A stretch of DNA of 17,013 bases from Ruminococcaceae bacterium UBA6392 (GTDB lineage Bacteria > Bacillota > Clostridia > Oscillospirales > Acutalibacteraceae). Below, piece after piece: positions 8,021 through 15,131 of the stretch. The stretch lies in contig DJQG01000054.1 of the NCBI GenBank assembly GCA_002438685.1, positions 1 through 17,013 on the forward strand. The letters are read 5' to 3'. The stretch's first letter is position 1. Each line of letters begins with the position of its first letter. Position numbers and translations under genes: made by a program. Below the pieces are notes generated by a model that was not told where the DNA came from, did no database searches, and worked only from the letters and a program-made list of their open reading frames with translations.

Positions 8021-8434
8021 TTATTTTATATTCCCGTCAATGACATCGCGCAGGCTCACGACGTCGAGATATTCGTTGATGACGCGCTCGAGTCCCTGCC
8101 AGAGCGGCAAAGTCAGGCAATCCGCGCAGCGCGGGCACTCGTTCAACTTACTGTCGAGGCACGCCACGGGAGCAAGGCTGCCCTCGGTGAGGCGCAGTAT
8201 CTCGCCAACGGGGATATCCTCCGGCTCGCGTGCAAGGCGATAGCCGCCCTGAAATCCGCGCGAAGTCTTCAAAACCCCGTCGCCCGTTAAGGCGGGCACG
8301 ATCTGTTCGAGATATTTTTTCGATATATCCTGCCTTGCGGCAATATCCTTGAGGGCAACGAAGCCGTCGCCCTGATTTTCATACAAATCGATAAGCAGAC
8401 GCATGGCATAACGTCCCTTTGTGGAGATCTTCAA
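8021..8434 (-). CDS. Rrf2-family transcriptional regulator with a cysteine cluster (IscR-like)
   Basis: This 137-residue protein is a winged-helix regulator of the Rrf2 family, which includes IscR (iron-sulphur sensing), NsrR (nitric oxide) and CymR (cysteine). The N-terminus MKISTKGRYAMRLLIDL is the family signature; the recognition region is ISKKYLEQIVPAL...GVLKTSRGFQGGYRLAR (about 37-69). Four cysteines, Cys92, Cys100, Cys103 and Cys106, precede LTLPLWQGLERVINEYL, so a redox or Fe-S cofactor is plausible, but the spacing is not the C-x5-C-x5-C of classical IscR. The start is TTG, set by the family N-terminus and by AGAGGGG a few bases upstream; the internal ATG would delete 10 conserved residues. 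It has its own strong promoter. No isc/suf or cysteine genes are adjacent, so its regulon is unknown. Confidence 0.9.
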   Translation of the reverse strand: MKISTKGRYAMRLLIDLYENQGDGFVALKDIAARQDISKKYLEQIVPALTGDGVLKTSRGFQGGYRLAREPEDIPVGEILRLTEGSLAPVACLDSKLNECPRCADCLTLPLWQGLERVINEYLDVVSLRDVIDGNIK

Positions 8435-8455
8435 TCAAATCCCCTCTTTTTGGCG

Positions 8456-8484
8456 AGTATAGCACAAATCCCGCCGATTTTCAA
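8456..8484 (-). promoter_or_regulatory. Near-consensus promoter of the Rrf2 regulator gene
   Basis: On the minus strand TTGAAA (8479-8484) and TATACT (8456-8461) are separated by exactly 17 bases. Transcription would start near 8449, leaving a very short leader of about 15 bases that still contains the ribosome binding site (8441-8447). Rrf2 proteins often repress their own genes by binding over such promoters. Confidence 0.7.
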
Positions 8485-8488
8485 GCAA

Positions 8489-9556
8489 TCAGTCGATAAC
8501 GACCTCTCTGTGCAGCTCGGACGAGTCATATATCGCCTGCATTATCTTGGAAGTTCCGATAGCGAGATCGATATCGGCGCGGTTATGCTCATGATTTATA
8601 ACGCAGTCGACAAACGAATTTATCTCCGCCTCATAGAAATTGTTCGTTCTGAACTTCGGCTCGCTGCGCATGAGCATGCCGTTCTTGACGGAATAGATAA
8701 CAAAGCCCCCGCCGTATTCGAGCCTTATGCCCGCCTTGTCACCGATGAAATCGATATATGTCTCATCCTCGCCGATATTCTCCGCCCACGCGCCGTTGAA
8801 GGTTATGGTCGGGCCGTCTGTTCTGACAATGCCGGTGACGGAATCGTCAACGTCGAAAACGCCGTCCTTGTCGGCGGTATTCTCAGCCCACATGTTCGTA
8901 TAGACATAGTCTTTTATGTTCTTGCCGAGCTTGCAGAACGCCTCGCCCGATGCGGTCAGGGGCTTTGGCTCGCCGCAGCAATAGAGAATGAGGTCGAGAT
9001 AATGGACGCCCCAGTCTATCAGCGCACCGCCGCCGGACGCCGCCTTGCGTGTAAAGTCGCCGCCGATGCCGGGAATGGAGCGGTTCGCGCGGAAGCTCGC
9101 ATAGACATGATATACCTCGCCGAGCTCGCCTGCGTCTATAAGATCCTTTATATGATTGACAGCGTTGCCGAAGCGGTTGCACACGCCGATGCTGAGAATT
9201 CTGTCCGTCTCATGGGAGACTCGCTGCATCTCGAGCGCCTCGGAGAGCACGCGCGCGGCGGGCTTCTCGCTGAGGACATCCTTGCCCGCTCGCATGAAGT
9301 CTATCGCTATGACCGAGTGCAGGTCGTTGTGGGTGCAGACGGAAACTGAATCGAGCTCGGGGTCGTCAAGTATCTCGTGATAGTCATAGACCGCTTTTCC
9401 GCAGCCGTATTTTTCGACCGCAGCGTCCGCTCGCTCGGGGATAATATCGCAGAAATACTTTATCTCCGCCTTTTCGTTTTTCATATACGCGGGGATATGC
9501 GCAGAGTTCGCTATCGCGCCGCAGCCGATTATCGCAACCTTGATTTTTTCTGACAC
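8489..9556 (-). CDS. Gfo/Idh/MocA-family NAD(P)-dependent oxidoreductase
   Basis: This 355-residue cytoplasmic dehydrogenase should oxidise or reduce a hydroxyl group of a sugar, sugar acid or inositol using NAD(P). The Rossmann fold opens with KVAIIGCGAIANSAHIPAY (Gly11, Gly13), the family motif EKP is at 97-99, and the C-terminal domain carries the GGGALIDWGVHYLDL motif with Asp181 and His185 as candidate catalytic and substrate-binding residues. The start is GTG preceded by GGAGGAG with 5 bases between them. It is divergent from a GPH sugar symporter gene across a 207-base AT-rich regulatory gap, suggesting a shared substrate. The Rrf2 gene follows 54 bases downstream with its own promoter. 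Family is certain; the substrate is not recognisable. Confidence 0.92.
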   Translation of the reverse strand: MSEKIKVAIIGCGAIANSAHIPAYMKNEKAEIKYFCDIIPERADAAVEKYGCGKAVYDYHEILDDPELDSVSVCTHNDLHSVIAIDFMRAGKDVLSEKPAARVLSEALEMQRVSHETDRILSIGVCNRFGNAVNHIKDLIDAGELGEVYHVYASFRANRSIPGIGGDFTRKAASGGGALIDWGVHYLDLILYCCGEPKPLTASGEAFCKLGKNIKDYVYTNMWAENTADKDGVFDVDDSVTGIVRTDGPTITFNGAWAENIGEDETYIDFIGDKAGIRLEYGGGFVIYSVKNGMLMRSEPKFRTNNFYEAEINSFVDCVINHEHNRADIDLAIGTSKIMQAIYDSSELHREVVID

Positions 9557-9594
9557 TGAAACTCCTCCGTTTCAAGTTTATTTATCCATATATA

Positions 9595-9623
9595 ATAATA
9601 CCAAGACGGGCGAAAAAAGTAAA
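9595..9623 (-). promoter_or_regulatory. Predicted promoter of the Gfo/Idh/MocA gene
   Basis: On the minus strand TTTACT (9618-9623) and TATTAT (9595-9600) are 17 bases apart, with transcription starting near 9588 and a leader of about 30 bases. The -35 element lies in the left arm of the inverted repeat at 9613-9651. Confidence 0.5.
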
Positions 9624-9651
9624 CTCCGACATAAAAAATATATACTTTTTT
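9613..9651. repeat. Inverted repeat in the divergent Gfo/Idh - symporter control region
   Basis: AAAAAAGTA (9613-9621) and TACTTTTTT (9643-9651) are perfect 9-base arms centred at 9632. They cover the -35 of the leftward promoter and lie about 40 bases upstream of the rightward one. It may be an operator for a regulator encoded elsewhere, but the region is so AT-rich that chance is possible. Confidence 0.3.
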
Positions 9652-9692
9652 ATTTTTTCGTTTAAATCGGACATTTTTCGCTTATTTGTTTC

Positions 9693-9721
9693 TTGTCTTT
9701 CCTCGGCGCAGGTTATATAAT
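9693..9721 (+). promoter_or_regulatory. Predicted promoter of the symporter-phosphoesterase operon
   Basis: TTGTCT (9693-9698) and a perfect TATAAT (9716-9721) are separated by 17 bases. Transcription should begin near 9728, only about 6 bases before the TTG at 9734, which favours the GTG at 9764 as the true symporter start. Confidence 0.65.
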
Positions 9722-9763
9722 ATGATTACATAATTGTTTCAATTTTTATCTGGAGATGATGAA

Positions 9764-11287
9764 GTGAGCAAAGTATCCGATTTTCTCAACTCAAAAATCG
9801 TCAAGAGCGATGTCGGCGAAGAAACCGTACTGACCTGGAAAGAAACGCTCTCTTATGCCCTCGGTCGCGGCGCGCAGGGCATGAACACGAGCATGACAAG
9901 CTCAAAGTACATAAACTTCTTCCTGACCGACGTTCTTTTCAAGAAGCTCCCGAACCCCATGGGCGTTGCGTCAAAGATCAGATTTTTCTGCGGCATCTTC
10001 GACGCGATAAACGACCCGATGATGGGCGTTATCGTTGACAAGACGAGAACGAAGACCGGTCAGATGCGACCCTATATCAAATGGGCACCGCTGTTCGTTT
10101 CGCTCGTCATGGTGCTGTTCTTCGTCGGCAGCGCAAACGCGAGCCCCGTGTTCAACATCATTTACACGACCTTCCTTTTCGTCATGCTCGACGTCACCTA
10201 CACGGCGTTTGATATCCCGATGGGCGCTCTCGCCTTTTCGATAACACCGAGCGGAATCGAGCGAACGAAGCTCTTCGGAGTCAGCTCCATAACCCGCTCC
10301 GTTGTCGGCGCTCTGCCGCAGGTTTTCGTCGCTGGCGCTGCTCTGCTCCCCTATTTCAAGAATCACACCCCGCAGGCTTATCTGACCTCCGCGATAATTT
10401 CCGCCGTATTCATAGTCGTGCTCACGCGCCTTACATATCACAACACTCACGAGCGCGCTCAGCACCAGTCCGACACGCCGAGCGTCAAGGAGTGCTTCGC
10501 GCTCCTGTTCAAGAACCGTCCTCTTCTCATGCTCTTCTTTGCGAATATTTTCTTCCTTATCTGCAAGATACCCGAGCAGATCTCGTTCTACTTTGTCGCC
10601 GACCTTCTTTTCAACAGAAAATATAATGTCTTTATCGATGTTATCAAATTCCCTGGCTTCCTGCTCGCGGGGATTCTCGTGCCCAAGATAGTCGAAAAGC
10701 TCGGCAAGCGCGCGGACTCGCGCAGATTCTTCCAGATCTGCTGCGTCAGCGCAATAGTGCTCCACCTGCTCTTCGCGCTGACCACCTACGGCGGTCTTGT
10801 CAACAAGCCCGCAGGCGAATCCGCCTCGATATTCACGGCTATTCTTGTTATTCTCTTCACGGGTCTTACCACCATCCCGCTTGAGTTCAAGAACCTCATG
10901 CAGAAAGAGATGGAGGCGGAGACGGTCGACTATATCGAATGGAAAACAGGTCGCCGCGTTGAGGGCATCATGCTCTCGATAATGAGCTTCACGGGAAAGA
11001 TCGAAAACACCTTCGCTTCGTCCATCGGCATCGCCATTCTCGGCGTTGTGGGCTATGTCAGCCACACAGAAGGCTCACTGATCCAGAACCACAACACCAA
11101 TCTTGCGCTGTTCGCAATGACAACGATAGTCCCCGCAATAGGCTATCTGCTCATGCTCATACCTATACACTTCTATAACATCACCGGCGAGGGACACAGA
11201 AAGATGATGTCCGACATCGCCGAACGCCGCGCATCGATAGCAGCCGAGACTGCCGCCGAGATGCAGAGCGCAGGAGAGACAAAATGA
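9764..11287 (+). CDS. GPH-family (MFS_2) sugar:cation symporter
   Basis: This 507-residue polytopic membrane protein belongs to the glycoside-pentoside-hexuronide:cation symporter family (MelB/XynB/UidB type), which imports sugars or glycosides with Na+ or H+. It shows about 12 hydrophobic segments and the family signature near the end of helix 2: FDAINDPMMGVIVDKT (Asp84-Pro85) followed by TGQMRPYIKWAP, which carries the conserved Arg-Pro of the cytoplasmic loop. The start is GTG, with TGGAG 8 bases upstream; a TTG at 9734 would add 10 residues but lies almost at the predicted transcription start. Its stop overlaps the ATG of the next gene (ATGA), so the two are coupled. Divergence from a Gfo/Idh dehydrogenase supports a carbohydrate substrate, identity unknown. 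Confidence 0.9.
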   Translation: MSKVSDFLNSKIVKSDVGEETVLTWKETLSYALGRGAQGMNTSMTSSKYINFFLTDVLFKKLPNPMGVASKIRFFCGIFDAINDPMMGVIVDKTRTKTGQMRPYIKWAPLFVSLVMVLFFVGSANASPVFNIIYTTFLFVMLDVTYTAFDIPMGALAFSITPSGIERTKLFGVSSITRSVVGALPQVFVAGAALLPYFKNHTPQAYLTSAIISAVFIVVLTRLTYHNTHERAQHQSDTPSVKECFALLFKNRPLLMLFFANIFFLICKIPEQISFYFVADLLFNRKYNVFIDVIKFPGFLLAGILVPKIVEKLGKRADSRRFFQICCVSAIVLHLLFALTTYGGLVNKPAGESASIFTAILVILFTGLTTIPLEFKNLMQKEMEAETVDYIEWKTGRRVEGIMLSIMSFTGKIENTFASSIGIAILGVVGYVSHTEGSLIQNHNTNLALFAMTTIVPAIGYLLMLIPIHFYNITGEGHRKMMSDIAERRASIAAETAAEMQSAGETK

Positions 11288-12654
11288 ACCCACGCTTCGT
11301 TTTCATAGCCGACACTCACCACTTCTCGCGCACCCTGTCTGACGGCGGCGAGGCATATGCCTACCGCAGCGGCTCGGATCAAAAGTGCCTCGAAGAGACG
11401 GGCGAGATAATCGACGCGGCTTTTGAGAAGATACTTGAAGACCCGCCCGCTGCAGTGATGATAGCCGGAGATTTGTCCGACGACGGAGAGCGCATATGCC
11501 ACGAGGAGTTCCGCGAAAAGCTGCGCGAGCTTCAAAAGCGCGTTCCCGTATATGTTATAACCGCGACGCACGACTGGTGCTGCGACGAGAATCCGCGCAG
11601 ATTCACGGGCGGCGAAGTCACAAACGACGTTGAGACAGTCCCGCACGAGGAGCTGAGCGAATTCTACCGCGAATTCGGGCTTGACCGCGCGATAAGCTCA
11701 TATAAGACGCATCTCGGCATATACTCATATGTAGCGCAGATCGCCGACGGGGTCCGTCTGCTCGCGCTCAACGACGACCAGAACGGCAAGGGGCGCGCAG
11801 GCTACACTCCCGACCACATGGCGTGGGTCGAGGAACAGATACGCAAGGCAAAAGAGGATGGTCAGCTGATGATCGGCATGGAGCATCACCTGCTCATCGC
11901 GCACATCCACCCGTTCATCACGAGCGGTCACTGCGTCGGCGACCGCGAAGAGGTTGCCGCGAAATTGGCGGACGCAGGGCTTCGCTATATGTTCGTCGGT
12001 CACTCGCATATTCAGAGAATAGATACATTTGTATCGCCCTCGGGGAACCCGATAACGGAAGTGAACATAGGCTCGCTGTGCGGCTATCCCGCGCCGATAG
12101 TCAATGTCACTGTAACAGACGACAACCGTCTGCACATAGTCACGGAGCATCTTGAGAGCTTCGAGGGCGCAGATGACGCACAGGAGTTTTTGAAGGCGCA
12201 CGCGGTGCAGATGATAGACCTGCCGCTCAAGGGTATACTCGAGAGCCGCGAAGAGTTCGGCAAAAGGCTCGACGCGCTCGGCGCAAACGGCAAGAAGCTA
12301 TCGGCGCTGCGCCCGATAGCAAAGCCGATTGCAAAGCTGCTGCTCGAATCCGATGTGATGAGCTTCTACAAAAAAGTGAACCGCCTGACCTTCGGCAAAG
12401 TGCTCCGCAAAGAGGACGCCGAAGAACTCGCGGACATGAAAGTTATCGACATTGTTCACAACGTCCTGCTCTCGTTCCTCGACGGCGGCATGAACAGAGT
12501 CGACAGAGACAGCGCGTACTACCGCCTCGTCACCGGGACGATATCGATTCCCTCGCGGATAATGAAAAACAACTCGCTGTTCAGAAAGCTTAATGAGTGC
12601 GCCGACGCGATACTCACGGGCAGCGACCCCGACCCCGAGGATGCAATAATATAA
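11284..12654 (+). CDS. Calcineurin-like metallophosphoesterase with C-terminal extension
   Basis: This 456-residue protein, with no signal peptide, has an N-terminal metallophosphoesterase domain (about 1-270) and a C-terminal region of about 180 residues that I do not recognise. Metal-site motifs are Asp10-x-His12 (ADTHH), Gly62-Asp63 with Asp66-Asp67-Gly68 (GDLSDDGE), Thr95-His96-Asp97 at the position of the usual GNH(D/E), His201-His202, and Gly239-His240-Ser241-His242 (GHSH). The usual bridging Asn of GNHD is Thr here, which is unusual. The family splits phosphomonoesters or diesters such as nucleotides, phospholipids or phosphosugars. ATGA overlap with the upstream sugar symporter gene implies coupled translation and perhaps a role on an imported or phosphorylated glycoside. 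The operon ends at the hairpin at 12661-12691. Confidence 0.88.
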   Translation: MNPRFVFIADTHHFSRTLSDGGEAYAYRSGSDQKCLEETGEIIDAAFEKILEDPPAAVMIAGDLSDDGERICHEEFREKLRELQKRVPVYVITATHDWCCDENPRRFTGGEVTNDVETVPHEELSEFYREFGLDRAISSYKTHLGIYSYVAQIADGVRLLALNDDQNGKGRAGYTPDHMAWVEEQIRKAKEDGQLMIGMEHHLLIAHIHPFITSGHCVGDREEVAAKLADAGLRYMFVGHSHIQRIDTFVSPSGNPITEVNIGSLCGYPAPIVNVTVTDDNRLHIVTEHLESFEGADDAQEFLKAHAVQMIDLPLKGILESREEFGKRLDALGANGKKLSALRPIAKPIAKLLLESDVMSFYKKVNRLTFGKVLRKEDAEELADMKVIDIVHNVLLSFLDGGMNRVDRDSAYYRLVTGTISIPSRIMKNNSLFRKLNECADAILTGSDPDPEDAII

Positions 12655-12699
12655 AAAAATACAGGGCTTCCGTAAAATTTGGAAGCCCTGTTTGATTTT
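12652..12699. terminator. Bidirectional intrinsic terminator between converging genes
   Basis: An 11-bp perfect stem, ACAGGGCTTCC (12661-12671) with GGAAGCCCTGT (12681-12691) and a 9-base loop, is flanked by an A-run on the left (12653-12659) and T-rich sequence on the right (12691-12699). It can end both the phosphoesterase operon (plus) and the substrate-binding protein gene (minus). Confidence 0.9.
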
Positions 12700-12705
12700 C
12701 TGCTG

Positions 12706-14223
12706 TCAATGGAAATCCCACGAATCGATATCGGCATAGACATCGTTGATATGATTCGCGTTGCCGTATTTCAGCGTGCGCGTATATATCGCAAGCCCCG
12801 AACGGTAGCAAAGCGGGACGAACGGCATATCGGCATTGAATGCATCTATAAATGTGTTCACATCGGATGAGCCTGCGAGGAATGCCGTATACGCAGTGCT
12901 CGCGGCGCCCGAAGTGTTGATGCCGTAAGCCACGCTGCCGCCGCTCTTGAGAAGCGGCGAGAGGCTCATATTCTCGGTGAGCTTGACCTCGCCTATATAC
13001 ATATCATATTTGCCGGACGCGACCGCCGAGCGGTAATCTTTTTCGCTCAGCGCGCTGACGGTAACGGAGATTTTGAGCTTTTCGAGCATCTCTTTTATGC
13101 TCTGCGCCGCCGCCGATTTGAAGCCGTTATCTTTATTGACAACTATCTTGAGAGTGAGCTGTTTTTTGTTTGCGTCCTCGCGCACAGCGTCATCTTTCGA
13201 AGTGTATCCTGCCTCGTCGAGCAGCTTTCCCGCCGCATCAAGGTCGGTTTTGACCGTATAATCCTTGCCGGAGATAACATTCCAGTCGGGGTTGAACGGA
13301 GTATACGCCGCTTTTGCGTGACCCTGGAACGACTCGTCGGCGAGCTTCGCCCTGTCAATGGCAAGCGTGACCGCCTGACGCACCTTCTCGGATGAGAGCG
13401 CGGAGCTGCTCTTGTTGAAAGCGAGATAGACTAAATTATTCATCAGGATATCCGCGACCGACGCGGAATAGCGGGTATAAGAGCCGCCGCGCAGATCGTC
13501 AAAAGCGAAGCTTATATTGCCGATGGCGAGGGTATATTTGAGCATGCTCAAATCTTTGACGTCATAGAGAGTGATGCTCGTTTTCTTCGGCGAGAAGTTG
13601 CCGCGCGCGCTGCTCGCTTTGAGATAGCCGACGCCGTTTTCCGAAGAATATGTGTATCTGCCTCTGCCCGCCGCGCCGTCCTCGGTCGAGCCGCCCTTTG
13701 TGACGGCAAAGGTCAGGCAGTTGACGGCATACGGATCATCATCGGCGAGAGAAAACACGACGCTGTTTCCGCTGACTTTTGCGCTGCTGAAATTCGCAAG
13801 CTGAGTTTTATATGCGGGCGATTTCTTTGCGCTCTCAAACGAGGCGACAACATCGGAAGCCGAGACGCTCGAACCGTCCGAGAACTTCGCGGACGCAAGA
13901 GAGATCGTCAGGGTTCGACCGCTCCGACTGTAATTCGACGCGAGAAGCGGTTGAGAATTGTAATTTTTATCGAGAGCGAACAGACCGTCATATATAAGCG
14001 GCATCAGCTGCTGATTGAGCATACTCGTTGCCGTAAAGGGATTGAGCTTGTCGCCTTTTGAATATGGCAGCTTGAGAGTCTGCACCGCTTCAACCGCCTC
14101 GGGCGGCATGGTGGTTGTCTCGTCCCCGCCGTCCTTTTTGTTTGAACAGCCGCCGAATGCGAAAGAAAGCGCAACCGTCAGCACAAGTACCACCGCTGCG
14201 GCGCGGATAAATTTTTTCTTCAT
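12706..14223 (-). CDS. ABC-type extracellular solute-binding lipoprotein, family 5 (oligopeptide/nickel type)
   Basis: This 505-residue lipoprotein resembles the SBP_bac_5 family, which captures peptides, nickel chelates or some oligosaccharides for an ABC importer. The signal peptide ends in AFGGC with Cys26 as lipid anchor, followed by an Asp/Gly/Thr-rich spacer. Family features include LNPFTATSMLNQQLMPLIYDGLF, KFSDGSSVSASDVVASFESAK and KVRQAVTLAIDRAKLADESF...YTPFNPDW. The start is ATG at 14223 with GAGGAGA upstream; a frame starting at 14256 only adds 11 residues that break the signal peptide. No permease or ATPase genes flank it, so it is an orphan that must borrow a transporter encoded elsewhere or act as a sensor or pheromone-binding protein. 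It follows tcdA by 44 bases, which hold a perfect inverted repeat. Confidence 0.88.
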   Translation of the reverse strand: MKKKFIRAAAVVLVLTVALSFAFGGCSNKKDGGDETTTMPPEAVEAVQTLKLPYSKGDKLNPFTATSMLNQQLMPLIYDGLFALDKNYNSQPLLASNYSRSGRTLTISLASAKFSDGSSVSASDVVASFESAKKSPAYKTQLANFSSAKVSGNSVVFSLADDDPYAVNCLTFAVTKGGSTEDGAAGRGRYTYSSENGVGYLKASSARGNFSPKKTSITLYDVKDLSMLKYTLAIGNISFAFDDLRGGSYTRYSASVADILMNNLVYLAFNKSSSALSSEKVRQAVTLAIDRAKLADESFQGHAKAAYTPFNPDWNVISGKDYTVKTDLDAAGKLLDEAGYTSKDDAVREDANKKQLTLKIVVNKDNGFKSAAAQSIKEMLEKLKISVTVSALSEKDYRSAVASGKYDMYIGEVKLTENMSLSPLLKSGGSVAYGINTSGAASTAYTAFLAGSSDVNTFIDAFNADMPFVPLCYRSGLAIYTRTLKYGNANHINDVYADIDSWDFH

Positions 14224-14245
14224 ACTTATCTCCTCTCGGGGAAAG

Positions 14246-14267
14246 CGTAAAGTCATATTACTTTACG
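14246..14267. repeat. Perfect inverted repeat between tcdA and the substrate-binding protein gene
   Basis: CGTAAAGT (14246-14253) and ACTTTACG (14260-14267) flank a 6-base spacer and start immediately after the tcdA stop codon. No T-tract follows on the minus strand, so it looks more like an operator or RNA stability element than a terminator. Confidence 0.35.
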
Positions 14268-14975
14268 TTATTTTATCAGATCTTTGATTATCTCGCCCGC
14301 CATTATCATGCCTGCAACGGGCGGAACAAAAGATATGCTCCCGGGCAGTGCCCTGCGCGAGGTCACTTCGGCGGTCTCATTCGGCTTTATCGGCTGCTCG
14401 GGCGACCAGACGACTTTCAGGTGACTTATGCCCCTGACTTTCAGCTCACGGCGCATCACGCGGCACAGCGGACAAACCGAAGTTTTTGTGATATCCGAGA
14501 CCCGAAAAAGCGTCGGGTCGAGCTTATTCCCCGTGCCCATGCACGATATCAGCGGTATCCCCCGTCTCTGCGATTCGACGGCTAACGACAATTTTGCCTG
14601 AACGGTATCGACCGCATCAGCCATATAGTCATAGCGGTTCACGAAGAAATCCGCAGAATTTTCTTCGAGATAGAACCCGTCGATAATATTCACCTTGCAG
14701 TCGGGATTTATATCTTTTATTCTCGCCGCCGCGACCTGAGTTTTTTTCATTCCGACCGTTGTAGAGAGGGCGTATAGCTGGCGGTTGATGTTGGTAATCG
14801 CAACCTCGTCATTGTCGATAACGGTCAGCTCGCCGACTCCTGCACGGGCGAGCGCCTCTACGGTATAAGAGCCGACGCCGCCGAGTCCGAACACCGCAAC
14901 ATGGCAGCGGCTCAGTTTCCCGACCGACTCCTCACCTATGAGCATTTCACTTCTTGAAAAGCGCGAAAGATCCAA
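14268..14975 (-). CDS. tcdA: tRNA threonylcarbamoyladenosine dehydratase (TcdA/CsdL, ThiF/E1-like)
   Basis: This 235-residue cytoplasmic enzyme is an E1-like ATP-dependent dehydratase that converts t6A at position 37 of ANN-decoding tRNAs to its cyclic hydantoin form ct6A. It carries the adenylation-fold glycine loop FGLGGVGSYTVEAL (29-42), Asp54 at the end of the next strand (TVIDNDEV), the TNINRQ motif (61-66) with the conserved Arg-Gln, DAVDTVQAK (120-128), and the subfamily stretch CPLCRVMRRELKVRGI...VVWSPEQP (168-194). Length is typical of bacterial TcdA. The start is TTG, with GGAGG 8 bases upstream; no better ATG keeps the conserved N-terminus. A near-consensus promoter precedes it, divergent from ychF. 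Confidence 0.93.
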   Translation of the reverse strand: MDLSRFSRSEMLIGEESVGKLSRCHVAVFGLGGVGSYTVEALARAGVGELTVIDNDEVAITNINRQLYALSTTVGMKKTQVAAARIKDINPDCKVNIIDGFYLEENSADFFVNRYDYMADAVDTVQAKLSLAVESQRRGIPLISCMGTGNKLDPTLFRVSDITKTSVCPLCRVMRRELKVRGISHLKVVWSPEQPIKPNETAEVTSRRALPGSISFVPPVAGMIMAGEIIKDLIK

Positions 14976-15007
14976 AATATCTGCCTCCGGTAGTTTCTTA
15001 TGGGATT

Positions 15008-15036
15008 ATTGTACACCATGGGCGAAGATTTTGCAA
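15008..15036 (-). promoter_or_regulatory. Near-consensus promoter of tcdA
   Basis: On the minus strand TTGCAA (15031-15036) and TACAAT (15008-15013) are exactly 17 bases apart. Transcription would start near 15001, giving a leader of about 26 bases with the GGAGG ribosome binding site. Confidence 0.7.
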
Positions 15037-15064
15037 TTTTTTATTGATAAAAGCGCGGTTGCGG

Positions 15065-15093
15065 TTGTTTTTTTGTCCGCTAAAGGTTATAAT
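15065..15093 (+). promoter_or_regulatory. Predicted promoter of ychF
   Basis: A perfect -10 TATAAT (15088-15093) lies 17 bases after a weak -35 TTGTTT (15065-15070). The leader would be about 32 bases, containing AAAGGA (15115-15120) as ribosome binding site, 11 bases before the ATG, a little long. Confidence 0.55.
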
Positions 15094-15131
15094 TAAATGA
15101 ATATCAATCAAAATAAAGGATGTCATTTGAA

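Noticed and set aside
8450..9349. 299-codon plus-strand open frame opposite the dehydrogenase gene
   Set aside because: Shadow of the Gfo/Idh/MocA gene; starts inside the Rrf2 promoter region without a ribosome binding site.
9734..9763. TTG start of the symporter, 10 codons upstream
   Set aside because: It lies about 6 bases from the predicted transcription start and has no ribosome binding site; GTG at 9764 has TGGAG at proper distance.
9971..11065. 364-codon minus-strand open frame inside the symporter gene
   Set aside because: The product is highly charged and low in familiar motifs, while the plus strand encodes a clear GPH symporter with promoter and ribosome binding site.
14224..14256. 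11-codon N-terminal extension of the binding lipoprotein
   Set aside because: It would put charged residues ahead of a complete lipoprotein signal peptide, and the ATG at 14223 has a strong ribosome binding site.
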